Shown here one piece after another: positions 21,481-33,708 of a DNA stretch of 64,000 nt. A model generated the notes under the pieces. That model saw only the letters and a list, made by a program, of their open reading frames with translations. It did no database searches and was not told where the DNA came from. The DNA is from Siderastrea siderea. Taxonomy: Eukaryota; Cnidaria; Anthozoa; Scleractinia; Rhizangiidae. The position numbers and the translations under genes were made by a program. The stretch spans positions 19,870,142 through 19,934,141 of the forward strand of contig OZ034975.1 in assembly GCA_964030785.1 (NCBI GenBank). The letters are read 5' to 3'. Positions within the stretch are counted from its first letter, which is position 1. Each line of letters opens with the position of its first letter.

Positions 21481-22012
21481 CAGTGAGTGTGTGTGTGAGT
21501 GAGTGAGTGAGTGAGTGAGTGAGTGTGTGTGTGTGAGTGAGTGAGTGAGTGAGTGAGTGAGTGAGTGAGTGAGTGAGTGAGTGAGTGAGTGAGTGAGTGA
21601 GTGAGTGAGTGAGTGAGTGCGTGCGTGAGTGAGTGAGTGAGTGAGTGAGTGAGTGAGTGAGTGAGTGAGTGAGTGAGTGTGTGAGTGAGTGAGTGAGTGA
21701 GTGAGTGAGTGAGTGAGTGAGTGAGTGAGTGAGTGAGTGACTGACTGACTGACTGACTGACTGACTGACTGACTGACTGACTGAGTGACTGAGTGAGTGA
21801 GTGACCGAGTGAGTGAGTGACTGAGTGACTGAGTGACTGAGTGACTGAGTGAGTGAGTGAGTGAGTGAGTGAGTGAGTGAGTGAGTGAGTGAGTGAGTGA
21901 GTGAGTGAGTGAGTGACTGACAGAGTGAGTGAGTGACTGACAGAGTGAGTGAGTGAGTGAGTGAGTGAGTGACTGAGTGAGTGACTGAGTGACTGAGTGA
22001 CTGAGTGAATGC
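21481..22012. repeat. (TGAG)n microsatellite, about 0.53 kb
   Basis: Long tetranucleotide array of TGAG with interspersed TGAC blocks (notably 21,739-21,782), TGTG and TGCG variants. Long open frames across it in both strands (threonine-histidine-serine-leucine repeats) are artefacts of the period-4 array. Confidence 0.97.
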
Positions 22013-22447
22013 GTGTAAGAGTATGTGCGCAAACAACTTGGTAGAGAGAAAAAAAAAGAGTGATAAAAGGTATTCCAGTCTAAATAACCAATAACTGAGG
22101 GCAAAAAAAGAGAAAGAACAATTTGATAAAAAGAATTTATGGCAAAAATCAAAGGCAAAAAACAACGTTTCCACCGCACTTCGGTCATTATCAAGTTTGG
22201 AATAATTACGATAGAAGATTAAGTTATATATGTGTAAAAAGAGAAACGATGATGTAACAAGTGTAAAAATATGTAAAAAGGTATGAAAATGAAAAAAAAA
22301 TGCATGTATAATGAAAGAACAATAACAAGCACGTAGAAAAAAAGATTGATTAAAAACCTTAGCACGAATTGAGTCACATTGTACATTAAGAGTAGGCTCT
22401 ACACAGATCTGCGAATGTAAGCCACTCACCCTTCCCCCGTTATTTAC

Positions 22448-22607
22448 CTTGTTGAAGTCGTACACAGCATTGATCTCTCCCGCGGATAAGGGTCCCGTGT
22501 TTGGAATGTGAAAAGTCTCTGTGTTTTTTCCCAGTATCGATTTCAATTGTTTCATCGTACTGTTTGCCTCTGTCATCAACTTTAACTGTGTATTTGGATA
22601 CCGCGGC
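22448..22607 (-). pseudogene. BRICHOS-domain exon with a 1-nt frameshift
   Basis: On the minus strand the segment is bounded by TTTGCAG (acceptor) and GTAAAT (donor). It reads SKYTVKVDDRGKQYDETIEI and then, after a one-base shift, KNTETFHIPNTGPLSAGE and INAVYDFNK. The pattern EtF-h-P-tG-aGe-vYDF is typical of BRICHOS proteins, secretory or membrane proteins whose domain acts as an intramolecular chaperone. The exon is 160 bases; without one A of the A6 run near 22,523-22,528 it would be 159 bases, exactly 53 codons, phase 0 to 0. So either the exon is dead or the homopolymer is miscounted. No flanking exons are recognised. Confidence 0.6.
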
Positions 22608-22899
22608 CTGCAAAGTGACGTTACCAAATTTTTCGTATCTTCATCAATAAGATGAGCCTATCCACCCTTAATTTTGGGGCCATCATTTCTATGTTTAAAG
22701 ACTATAGCAACTTTTAAAGTTTGAACTGTTCGGCAGAGAAGTTACAAGTAATAAAGCGTAAACTTAACTGTGCACTTGTTCCCTCATCAGTCTATAAACA
22801 GTTTCCTTCATTACTACATCAAAGCAATTCGACAAATAAGAAAAATTTGCCGGATGTTTCTAAGTACTAAAAAATGTTGAGCTGTTTTTGTTGCTATTA

Positions 22900-23728
22900 C
22901 AGTCGAACCTCTCTAATACGGACACCGAAGGGACAGAGCGAAGTGTCCGTATCAGAGAGGTGTCCGTATAAAAGAGGTCACCCCGATGACGTCACTTTTA
23001 TGATTCCACTTACAGTTTTAAGTGTTCAGTAGGTAAAACCAGCCTCACACTCGTCTTTAAACTGCATTTAAATTTATTAATTCACAGTACAAAGACACTG
23101 TCTTTCAGTAAGAACGAGGCAGAAAGAGGAAAACAGCAGAGAAATCCGCTGAGGAGTCGTTGAGGAAAAAGAAATCTAGATAATGAACGTCAATAATGTG
23201 TGCATGAACCGACCGGAAATGAATGATTCTTTAATTGCATGGACAATGGGACAATTATACCTTTGATTGGTACAGTTTGTTACTGTAAGTGATCAGAAAC
23301 AGTTTTACATAAATACATATTGAATCGGCTACTGCTACGGTATTGTATTTTATTTCATTTTCTTTTGTAAGGCTTAGTTTCGAAAACGCTAGCTCTTTTC
23401 TTCTCTTTGGTTACATGTTATAGTATTTTATTTTAATGTTGAAATCTCCAGTTGAAGATAACGTCAATAAAGTGTTTTTGTTTTTGTAACCTCAAACAGG
23501 AAATTGTCTTACATAGAGCAACTATCATCACCTGATCACCGCAGTGTCCGTAATAAAGAAGTTAAGTTTATATGAATTTACTCTCTGGGGCCGAGATTTA
23601 GTGTCCGTTATCCGTATTAGAGAGAGTCCGTATTATAGAGGTTTTTTTTAAAGAAAATATATGAGAATTTTGTCGGGACATTGGAACTGTCCTTATTAGA
23701 GAGGTGTCCGTACCGAGAGGTTCGACTG
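22900..23728. mobile_element. pogo/Tigger-type MITE
   Basis: Ends CAGTCGAACCTCTCTAATAC and, inverted, GAGGTTCGACTG, flanked by TA at 22898-22899 and 23729-23730. Several subterminal copies of the GTGTCCGTATTAGAGAGG motif occur in both halves. Ends of the CAGTCG-CCTC type with TA duplications are characteristic of pogo/Tigger families. No transposase frame, so non-autonomous. Confidence 0.8.
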
Positions 23729-25606
23729 TACTGACGTTTGGGTCTTTGAATGAAATCTAGCTACCGTGGGTGTGATGGCACTAAACCAGCCTAAGAGAGA
23801 AATTTTCACAGTATCTCGGACTGAAAAAGCCAATGGTAAAATTGGTGTAATTTAGTAACATTGCCTGAAAAGCAGATCAACAAAAGCGTAAGCGAGTTGA
23901 ATCGGGTTTATCATACCGTCCCGTATTAACATTAGGTCAACTTGACCCACATTTAACTATAAAAAATTTTAAGTTTGCTTTGCGAAAAATTCTTCAAAGC
24001 ATAAGGTTTTACAGTAATACTAGTCACTAAACCAGACCCCTTTGCCTGCTCTCACTAAATGAAATATCTTTTAACCCCCCTGAAAAGCAAATCAACGGAA
24101 GCGTTGGATGGGTGTTATTCCTTCGTGTTTGGACTTGATCGAACTTGAAGTAAACGTGACCACACATTTAACCATAAACAATTTTCACCTTGCTTTGCCA
24201 AAAGTACCTTTGCAGCAGTTTTCGTCACTAAACCTGACCCCTTGACCTGTTTCCACTAATAACCCTCTCAGTTTTACTACTGCTCATTTGCAACGGACCT
24301 TTTCCGCTTTTAGCTGTATAAAACAACGGTCTTGTGGATATAACACGTACCAGTATTTCAGGATTTTTTGAACAATACGAGTGGAATGCAAAGCGAAATC
24401 GTATCAGTCAAGTAATTTCTGGTTTCACTTAATAAAAGAGTGAGCGTTTCGTTATAATATTCACTATAAATTAAACTGAACATTAAATTCGTCATCTGTG
24501 CAACATTTTTGGACTTTTGGTGCTCATTTATACTGAGAGTGTAGCGCGTTAAAAATGTTTGACCCCTAAGGCCGCCTACACGAACGCCTAAGAGCGCTTA
24601 ACCCAAGAGCCAAGTGAAGGAGTGTCAGTGATCCTGGGTTCATATCTCACCGGAGTCAAAGATGTTTCTTTGCTCAGTCGTGGTAACCTGATTTCTTATC
24701 TCTGGGTCTTATAGTCCACGGGATTTTATATAGCGCACTGCTCAGTTTAACACTCTCGCATACAATAAATAAATTGAGAAAGATGTTTTTATTCAGTAAA
24801 CGACCACAGGCAACTCGGAAAAAATCAGAGTTCTCCCAAGAGCAGTCGAACTTGTGACATCCCATATATTCACCAGGCTTAAAATTCACCATCACATTTA
24901 TATCATTGCGAATAAATAAATTTCCTACGGGAAAGAAAACTGTGTGAAAAATTAGTGGTTACAAAAGTCTACATCAGCACTTCCTTTAACGGTCGTCCTA
25001 CCGAGCACAACTTTGTAAGGATTATGACGGCTTCGTAAGCCGGGTTCGTAAGTAAGTCCCACATAGAAACATGTCGAAACACATGTTGGACGGGTGACTT
25101 TTTAAAATTTTAAAACGTTTGTTTTAGAAAATCTACATCGAGTGCGATTTCTTCATAGCAACAGGAGCTATGTTATGGCTCTTGTTTGAAATGTAATGTA
25201 GATATTTATCGTTTTTGTTTTGCTAACTGATCTGAAATTGGTTATCAAACAACAAGAACTTCGCGACGACCTTGTAAACCAATAACTAAATAACTAATTA
25301 AACCAACATCTGTTTATTATAACACTGTGCGGCCCCGCTGACGTGTTATGGCCGGACGGGTTCACACGAGCCGATGCGGAAAAAGCCGTCCGGCCCCGCT
25401 CGCGTCATCTGTTCATTCAGCGTGCGCGCACTTTAACGTTTGTTGAGTATTCACAAGCATCTTTTAGTAATTTTACAACAAAAGTAAGAGTAAAAATCGT
25501 GCTAATAAACTAGTTATTGACTGAGTTAGGTCGAGAACTCAAAAATTTGGTTGTTGGGCATCGCGTACAGTCCTCGCTACGTTCGTTTCGTACGCTATGA
25601 CTTCCA

Positions 25607-25640
<34 letters not shown>

Positions 25641-25676
25641 CCAATAAGTGCATATTAACAAGCCTATATCGACGTA
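23729..25676. other. No recognisable gene
   Basis: AT-rich sequence. 23,860-24,260 holds two loosely similar blocks (GCCTGAAAAGCAGATCAACA and CCTGAAAAGCAAATCAACGG, each followed by CACATTTAAC), suggesting an old duplication. A short inverted GGCCGGACGG/CCGTCCGGCC pair lies at about 25,349-25,395. No coding exon supported. Confidence 0.45.
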
Positions 25677-26205
25677 CCGTATTTACTCGAATAAATGCCG
25701 CCCCCGAATAAACGCCGCCCTCAAATCAGCGCCGCACTTGAGACAAAAAAAGTAAATAAGCGGCGCCCCCGAATAAGCGCCGAGGGTTTGGATGCGGCGC
25801 TTATTTGAGGAATTCCGTATAATTGAAAAACCACTACAAAGCAACTCTAAAACAGCAATGGAAATTTCTTTTCATCAAAAGCGATGTTCTTCAGTTCATA
25901 GTGATTTTATTTCACCGCTTACCCATTGAGTTCTCTATCTAGAATTGATGTTCTGTTGTGAAGGTCGTGAACTTTGCCGGCACAACAAGCCCAACTTCTC
26001 TCTTCCCTTTCCCAGTTACTTGTGCAAGTAGTCTGTTTTCAGCGTTTGCTTCGAGAAAGTTCTTTAACAAGCGCGACAGTGTTATCGGAACATTCCAATT
26101 TTTGAATAAGCGCCGCCCTCAAATAAACGCCACCCTCGAATAAGCGCCGCATTTGAGACGCGAAAAATTTAATAAGCGCCGTGGCGCTTATTCAAGTAAA
26201 TACGG
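25677..26205. mobile_element. TA-flanked MITE, ends CCGTATTTACTCGAATAA
   Basis: Left end CCGTATTTACTCGAATAA and right end TTATTCAAGTAAATACGG are inverted, with TA at 25675-25676 and 26206-26207. The subterminal region is an array of AATAAGCGCCGC-like blocks in both arms. This pattern recurs in many animal genomes as a non-autonomous DNA transposon. The 529-bp copy has no coding capacity. Confidence 0.75.
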
Positions 26206-26438
26206 TATGTTCTTTTGTCTAATGTTGAGTGTCTTATTGTATGTAGACGTTGGTTATTTTCCAGTTAGAAAAAAGCAAACGAAATTACTGCTCAAAAGAG
26301 AGTTTTGAGAAAAGTTCTACGTCCACGGACTCAGTGCCTCAAATATTTTGAACCAAGTCCATTAAAAGTGCATCTGTAATTTAATGGCCGACTGTTTTTG
26401 CCTGAGACCGACGTATTCCTAAACTGGGAAGAATTTTA

Positions 26439-28901
26439 ATAGCGGAGCTCGCGGAGCACCATGGGTAAGCAAATTTGGTAACCTGTTGATCCGAAAAATT
26501 TTGGTTCTGACGTCAGCGTACGCCCGTACAGACTCTGAGGGGAGTCCCTAGACAACCCGACCGGGGGAGGCGGAATGCCATTTTTTCTTGTATCTGAAGT
26601 AAACAATATGGCGGCTGGTTCCTCGTACGCTCGATTTTCAATACGATAATTGTAATACATTCTTGGAATGAAGACATGTAACAGTTCATTATGAAAAGGC
26701 AAAGGATTGCTTCAATCTCGATGGCACATATAGAAGATATTGGAGAGCTTGAAGGCAAGAAATCCATGTTCAAGGACATACTTGTTTTGTTTTGTTTTTT
26801 GTTTTATCAAAGCTAAGGAGATCTGGAAAGAACCCGGCGAATTTCGTTTAAATTAGTGGTAATCAGTGGTAAAGTAAATTACAGATTTGATTGTGGATTT
26901 ACATTGTAAAAATTGTTTAATTGAGCGACTTTACAGGTTTAGTAAATTACTGTGATTTTCTTGAAATGTTTTGAAAACCTGTTTAAAATAGCTGAGAAAT
27001 TACCTTGTAGTTCCCGTTTGTCGGCTTGCGAGTAACCTCACTCGAGGGGAAAATTGAATACATGCATTTTGCTTTCCTAGGCAAACAAGTGCTTTCTATG
27101 TGAATGACATTTCATGTTTTTGAAGGCTTCTTGTCCCTTTTTCTGCGTTTATTCATTAGAGGAATTTTCATTAGTGAGCAATCTTATATTTAGGCTTAAG
27201 GTGATTCCCTTCAATTGCATTGTGCACCCTTTCTGCGCATCATTTTTGCATGATTAGCGCGCGCACCTTGGGAACTTGCTCGGTTTTCTGTGAAACCGAG
27301 CAGTTCAGAGAAATAACTGGTTGTTTTCTCCTAAACGAGCTCGTTGACCCCATTTTTTAATACATAAATTCAAATGGCACATCGTTGAGTATAATATATC
27401 ACGATTTCAAGAAAAGTTAAAATTCTGCTTTAGGTACCGCTGGGTATGTACGCACTCGGCAAATTCTTTAATTTTTTTCTTATCCTCATTGCCTGTTCAA
27501 CTAAAATAGTATACAGTGCAAGATAAATGTCTGTTTTGTTGAGATGCTCCAATATTTCAATATAAAGAATGACTTTTTAAAGCAATTATCGCTCTCATTT
27601 TTTATTACTGGGGTTTCTCAGGAAAACCTTGCGGGTCGTATAGTTGCTATCAATGGCTATCCATGTTGTGCCAAAACAAGCTTGGAGACCTCTATTCTAT
27701 ATTCTTTATAATTACAAATTGGACCAAGTCTTAGAAAATTTAAATATTCCTTCTATTTCGATGGAATCACCTTAAGCCCAATTTCCTTCTGAACTCTAGT
27801 GCGTTAATAACTTTCAATATCTTTCTTTGAGCAATTCTAGTGTATTTTATTCGAAAAGTAGAAATCGTGACTATTCTGAGTCTGTGTTTTTTCAATCTAG
27901 GTTGTTTTTCTTCGGCACCGCATATTGGGTTGTTTTGACTAATTCGTAATTACTAGTATTCAACACCTGAAGAGTCGCTCTGTCGTCAATATTTTTTTTA
28001 TTAAGTTTATAGTCTTAGTGTAAAGCCCCTTATGTTTTTTGTTCAGTTGTGGAATATTTTATTTTCCTTATATTGTTGTATTTTTTGGTTTCTTCATTTG
28101 AAGTGAATGGCATTTCTGTCCCAATTTAGCGACTAAACTTAGAATCGCCGTATCAGTGAGTGAGTTCAGTGTGGCATGTTTTCGTGTTCGTTTTGTTTTT
28201 AACCGCTAAGCCATTTCAGTGTGTCTTAAGTTACAGATCGAAATGAAATCTTTATTTAAGCAACTATGAGCAAAGAATTTCTCGGTCTAAGTCTACTGTG
28301 TCTAAAATGAGACTCTAAAGGCTTCCTAAAATTAGTTCAGGGTGTGTTCTTGGAAGCGCCCGATTTTACTTTGTGCCATTTTCTCTTGATAATTATACGT
28401 GTGCTTGAAAGTTTCCGAAAACATTTTTTGGGTAATTTTTGTCAGTAAATGGTTTGATGAAGGGAAAATATTATATATTTTAGCAAAATAGATTTCGAAA
28501 AATGTTTCATGGTTAACAGAACTAAACAGCCAGAGGGATGCATTGGAATCAGTGAGAAATGTGTATTTACATGGAAAAGTCTGTCGAGTCGCTACCGGGA
28601 GCAACTTCAAAGGGTTTTTTTAACCAATTGTAGTTTTACAAGCACTCTTCTTGAACTTAATAAGCTAGCTTTCGAAAGAGTGCTACAAGAAGAGCTGTAG
28701 GTGAAAGTCGTGCTGAAGTCTTCTCTTTGAAGAAAAATAACCCAACCCACTGTTTCCTTAGCGGTCTGCATGTTTTCCCTTGTTGTTTTTCACCTCTTGA
28801 TGAATAACTGCGCAACTAAAATTTAATGTATTTTATGGGCCAATAAGCATGAAAGAGAGCTGTGGAGCTCCGCTTTTAGGCTTGGCTAAATCTATATATT
28901 A
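26439..28901 (+). mobile_element. Unclassified interspersed repeat, copy B
   Basis: Same 5' block (AGCGGAGCTC, GGTAACCTGTTGATCCG, AAATTTTGGTTCTGACGTC, GGGGAGTCCC, AGACAACCCGAC) and same 3' block (GAGCTCCGCTTTTAGGCTTG...CTATATATTA) as copy A. The interior is different. It contains the second piggyBac-type MITE; without it the length is about 1.9 kb, near that of copy A. No target duplication is evident for this copy. Confidence 0.65.
27200..27771. mobile_element. piggyBac-type MITE (copy 2)
   Basis: Inverse orientation relative to copy 1 at 17265-17910: it opens GGTGATTCCCTTCAATTGCA, matching the complement of the right end of copy 1, and ends TTTCGATGGAATCACC. TTAA flanks both ends (27196-27199, 27772-27775). 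572 bp, with a shared internal block (TGCATTGTGCACCCTTTCTG, GCGCATCATTTTTGC). Nested in repeat copy B. Confidence 0.85.
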
Positions 28902-30719
28902 GTAGTATGATAACGAAGGAAGGGTAACGCTTAAATTAATTGTTCAACTTTTAAAGGGTAAATAAGTAGTTTTCTACATGGCTAGCTGACACACGCGTTT
29001 TAGGTAATCCAGTAAATTTTATTCTTGCTGCATCCAGCTACTCTTAGTTGTGTTAGTACATGTAAACCAAGGCGTTTTTAGACTGACGCAAATGAATCAA
29101 CGATGTGTTGTGCGATCTTGGGGTCAAGTATAATGACACGCACTGATGTAACCCGCTTAGTAAAAGGGCCGTTATTTCGCTTAGTGATTAATAATGTCAA
29201 CAAACTTTTTGTTGTCCCAGATCACTTCGGGGCCTTTGAAATCGATATTTGTGTGAGCCAATACAGTTTTAAATGTTATTAAGAAGCAGGAAAGGAATTG
29301 TACCTACCGCATTAAGGAGTCGCTGATGCCTTTCGCCAAGCCAGGGGTAAATACAGAAACTGAGGATACTTGTGCTTTTCCTCTCTTTTTTCCTTCATTT
29401 TTCTCCGCGTAATTGGCATCGTAGTTGAGTATATTATAAAACAATTATTCCACTGAATCTCATCATTCACGAGTTTTGTGTGGAATAATTGTCGAATGGC
29501 AGGATTTGAGTAAACAGAGATGAATGATTGAGGGTCAATGAAAGCAAAAACTCCGAGGTAATGGGCTGTCAGATGAGATTTCAACCAATAAATTTTGACT
29601 CTGACGATGGAAATTTGGTGCCTTCTCATACAACCTTCCTAGCTATAACATAATTGCAGACAATAGAAAAATAAGATAACTAAGTATTATTCATACTCGG
29701 AGGCCATGTTTGAACTGCTGTTGTGGAGATGAGGTTGTTATACAAAGGCCAAAATAAAAAATAAAAATATGAGTAGACCAAAACACCAGTTGGCTGTAAT
29801 TCAAATAAGGACACGCAGTCCCACTTCAACAAGGATTGGTGTTGTTGCCATCGATCTGGGACCGAATTATTATAGGTCACAGTGAAAACCACGTGACCTA
29901 AGTCGTCACAATTAGTTTTGACCACGTACTGCGTGCGAACATGTATTGGCTTTGGTTTGCGCTATGCGTCAGTAGAATTTACATTTTTTGTTTTCGTAGC
30001 ACAGTTGCCCTGTCCATTGCGTTCTGCGTTTAGTTCGTTTCTGAACTTTCTTGAATTTGGATTTCCTGGGTTCAGATTTCCCTTTTATGGTCATCTTTCC
30101 ACCAGATATCAAGCTAATTGGAGTTTATGGTTACATGTGCGGTCTCTTTCATTTAAATACGTTCGAGTGTGACTGAGCGATAGACCGTTTAGTTCACCCC
30201 TGTTCAGTAATTTAAAAAGATATCGTGTTACAAAAAATGAAGAAATCTGTCAAGGACAATTACAGTTTCGTTAAAACTGCTTCCTGTAGAAAGCACATGT
30301 ACAGTGCTAAGAGCGCTGAAGGAAGTAGTTCCAAGGGTAAAGTGTGTCCTTTTAAACCTTTCTTTGATGGAAAATTGACCGCCATGCATTACAAGTCAAT
30401 TTGTTAAGTTCCTTAAGCTCGTTTTACCTTTCTGCATAATTTAAAGAACATCCTCCACCTCCTCCTCCACACTGGTACCTCTTCTGTTCATGCGCGTTGT
30501 GTATGAGATGATAAATAGCAAACGAGACGTGAACTGCTAGGTTGGTTGTAATCACCTCATTACAACAAGCGCCAGTGAAATAATTCTTTTATTAAATTCT
30601 CAACTTCGTTAATTGTCGCTGATTTTTTTGCCATGTTTTCAGACAAAATTTTGGCTTCGCAGGGAAAAGTTTTGAACTCCGTACCACTGTCCTTATAAGG
30701 CAAAGGCAAAGAGATTTGT
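28902..30719. other. No recognisable gene
   Basis: AT-rich sequence. A small inverted pair (AAAACAATTATTCCA / TGGAATAATTG) at about 29,439-29,494 may be a remnant of the palindromic element family seen at 2051. Short open frames have no domain signature. Confidence 0.4.
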
Positions 30720-30910
30720 GTGGTAGCTCTTGCCATCACTGGAGGCTTTGACAAAGTGCGGCATCACGGCCTTTCTGCAAAACGCCTTTCAGAGCTGCAA
30801 ATTTATCTCTTGGGCAGATCTGTTGTCCTCTCTGGCCAGTCCTCTGATCCTGTATGGATAAATGCATCAGCTCCACAGGGTTCTATTCTTGGCCTACTTC
30901 GTTGGTTTCT
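30720..30910 (+). pseudogene. LINE reverse transcriptase fragment
   Basis: About 60 codons reading TGGFDKVRHHGL, LQIYLLGRSVVLSGQSSDPV and INASAPQGSILGLL. This is the RT region around DxAGAFDKVWHxGL and NAxVPQGSILGPLL in CR1/Jockey-like LINEs. The catalytic YADD box and everything downstream are absent, so it is a small dead relic. Confidence 0.6.
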
Positions 30911-31731
30911 GGAGATAAACTTTGGCCGCTTGGACACTCAAAAACTATATTTATACTGTTTATATTGTTAACAAATGTAGTCATATATGTACGCATGTTT
31001 TGTTCGAGCAACAATGCAGTTTTGTTGTATCAGATAGGAAGTCACGTGACTTCTTCCGCTACTGCAACAAGATATGTCTTGATTGCAAATATTTTTTTGT
31101 CAAAATGACATCCATAGGATCGAGGCACAACATTACTTAACTGATTCTGACATAATTCCATCAAAGAAAAGACATTCTGTACTAAGCGAGCATTCAGTTG
31201 CTGCCCTTTAGTTGATCTATAAAAAAGAGGGCTCTGGGCTGTCTGATTTGCCATTCGACCGGGTAGTTTAGAGTATTGACGTGTCCCTCGAAACGCACCC
31301 GTGCAGATATCAATCAAAATTATACATACATCTAAGCTGAAAACAAAATTTTGGGTCAGTTGAATCCAACCAGCAAGCCAATAAACCAGTTCCTACGTTC
31401 ATCCTTGTTCCTTGTTCATCCAGCCCATTTACTATTTAATAAGAAAATATGTCACTGTGAAGACGAAATAACACTTTTAAATTGAAGGTCAACTAGTGGG
31501 ATATAAGTCCAATATTAATGAAAAAAAAAAGATTTTTTATTTATTTATTTATTCATTTTTTACGATATTAAGCACAGAGGAATCATTGTTTGTATGTTCT
31601 GGAACGGTTCACATTGATCCAGTCAGGCATTAATTGAAACATAACAACACGACGGCAGTGCACAAATCGGTGTTGTTAGTAGAGATACAGAAAATTATTA
31701 TATTTCTTGACGTTTAAACCAAGATTTGCTG

Positions 31732-31765
31732 ATGAAGGTGGTTACAATCATCGTTTTAATCGGAG
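31732..31765 (+). CDS. SRCR gene exon 1: start codon and signal peptide
   Basis: ATG followed by MKVVTIIVLIG, a short basic then hydrophobic stretch, ending ATCGGAG before GTAAGC, a good donor. The exon ends in phase 1. Joined to exon 2 (39735) it gives a classical signal peptide that continues GVLPLPTTA, with a plausible cleavage site after the alanine. So the product should enter the secretory pathway. The 8 kb intron to exon 2 is long and contains LINE and Crypton-like insertions. The assignment rests on matching phase and signal-peptide logic, not on a transcript. No TATA box is seen upstream. Confidence 0.55.
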
Positions 31766-32700
31766 GTAAGCCCAGTCAGTGTTCAGCTATTTTTGAAGGA
31801 AAACTACAGTTGAAACTGGCATCTCTTCAGTAGCCATTAGCATCCAAGTCAAACCTACAAAAATTCTCTCTGAGAAAGGATCATGAAGATACCAAACACT
31901 TTAAAGCAGTCATTGGACACATTTATTGTGTATTATTGTGTTTAGTTTCGTGATATCTATCAAAACGTGAGAAAAGTTTCATCAACCTCTAACAACCTTT
32001 TCGAAGAACGCTCTGTACTGCTAGTGTCACAATGCAGGTTTAAAATACACATGAAAGAGGATTATACTTTGTAGAAATTGCAAAAAGACAATAAATTTAG
32101 TCAAGTTATATTTTGAATGATATTCGCTTTAAAAGTTGTTTTTAAAAAAGTTCTGCAACATGCAACATTCAACGACTGACAAAGAAAGCTTCTTTCCAAA
32201 GCCATTAGTCAAAGCGGCAAAGTTTAAATGTCCGACAACAATTTTATTCAAATTTTCATATTTCGCTGTAATTGTCGTGCAATATTTTAACTATATCAAC
32301 AAAAAATCATTTCCAAGTTTGTTTGTTTTAAATTCCCGGATATTTTGTCTCTTGGAAAGAAAAAGCAAGATAACAGAGCGAACAAACTACATATGTGTTA
32401 GGTTAGGGTTTTCTGGTTTGCATCTACTATATTATTTGTGCTCACTGATTGACTTTTCCATTCATGCCTCCTCCCTAGTATATCATTATTCTAATTCCAA
32501 AGAAAACCACATGCCAGACCTAAGTGCTGTATATAGGCGCTACACCATAGTACTTTTACTCTGTATATCGGCCCGTATATGGTTTTTAGTCACGTACGTA
32601 GCCCACCGCCGCGTTCACTTATTCAGTCCCATTAATTACATTGACTTCTATCTGAAGAATCATCCACCACAATTTTGCTGCATTTAAACAGTCAGGAATC

Positions 32701-33293
32701 TTGACTCGGTTGTTCGGCAGCCGATATTCAAATTATCTTACTTGGCATGACCATATAAGATCTCTGTCTTCTGCCTGCTACAATACTCTGGCTACTCTCA
32801 GGAAAATAAAGAATTTCACCCCTTTCTATCTAAAGAACAGCCGTGTTGAACGACTTGTTTTGTCAAAGTTGGACTACGATGATATGGTCCTTAATCCTCT
32901 ACCCGATTATCTCCTAAAAAGGTACAAAAAAAAACAGTTTTCATCAGCAAGCTTTGTTACTGGAAAATTTGTGAACTTTGTTGAATCAGTACTAAAGCTT
33001 GGATGGTTACCAATGCGTGAACGAAGAGATTTCAATTTATTGAAGCCACCCACAAAGCTATTTACTCCCAGCATTGGCCAGAATATGCTAAATTGAAAGT
33101 ACACAAACCAACCAAAACTTTGCGCTCGAATTCTACTTTAAACTTGATTAGACCTCAGGAGAGGGGAACTTTTCAAGACATTTCTTCAGAACTTTTTAAT
33201 ACCTTACGCAACAGTATTAAAGCAATGTCAAATTACAGTCAATTTTGTTCAGCGGCAAAAGATGTTCTAAAGAAGCAATACAGTAACATTATA
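32701..33293 (+). pseudogene. LINE 3' end (RT C-terminal region)
   Basis: Reads YLTWHDHIRSLSSACYNTLA, LRKIKNFTPFYLK, LVLSKLDYDDMVLNPLPDYL, GWLPMRERRDFNLL, then after a one-base shift near 33,045 THKAIYSQHWPEYAKLKVHK, TLRSNSTLNLIRP, GTFQDISSELFNTL and NYSQFCSAAKDVLKKQY before the stop at 33,294. This is the C-terminal part of a cnidarian-type LINE RT protein. The 5' portion is missing. About 35 bases past the stop begins the TTA microsatellite that hosts the next LINE. Confidence 0.8.
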
Positions 33294-33327
33294 TAATTTT
33301 TCTTGAAGACGGTTTTAAAGGCGTTAC

Positions 33328-33396
<69 letters not shown>
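33328..33396. repeat. (TTA)n tract at the 3' end of the R4/Dong-like LINE
   Basis: About 23 TTA units, read on the minus strand as a TAA tail directly after the LINE 3' UTR. A matching TTA tract lies at the other end of the LINE (34573-34667). Confidence 0.95.
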
Positions 33397-33397
<1 letters not shown>

Positions 33398-33708
33398 GCA
33401 GTGCAAGACGTATATATGCTACCATCCTAAATAGCATGCACAGGGCGCGAACGTAGCCTATGCAGCTAATTTTCGAGGAAAAAAAACCGAACTTCTACTA
33501 AAATGAATAAAAAGCACAAATGCCGCTAAAATGTTCAAAGTCTCTCAAATACTAAAATGCCTCAAATAAATACGAGACAAGAAACTTAAAATAATTCCTT
33601 TTAAAAATTGTCACGTTAAAATCTAAAAGATATCTTTTACCACACTTAAAGTAAAAAAAATTAAAATTCGTTCTCTGGAACCACATAAAAATCTAAGACC
33701 ATTCCGCA

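Noticed and set aside
21437..22627. Two very long open frames (396 and 247 codons) on the minus strand
   Set aside because: They consist of Thr-His-Ser-Leu repeats translated from the TGAG microsatellite. Only the part at 22448-22607 has domain content, and mostly in another frame.
24560..24660. tRNA-like GGTTCATATCTC box
   Set aside because: Only a B-box-like match; no A box at the correct distance and no acceptor stem.
32136..32687. 183-codon open frame, hydrophobic
   Set aside because: AT-rich, no domain, no splice context or conserved motif; it lies in an intron and is of plausible chance length.
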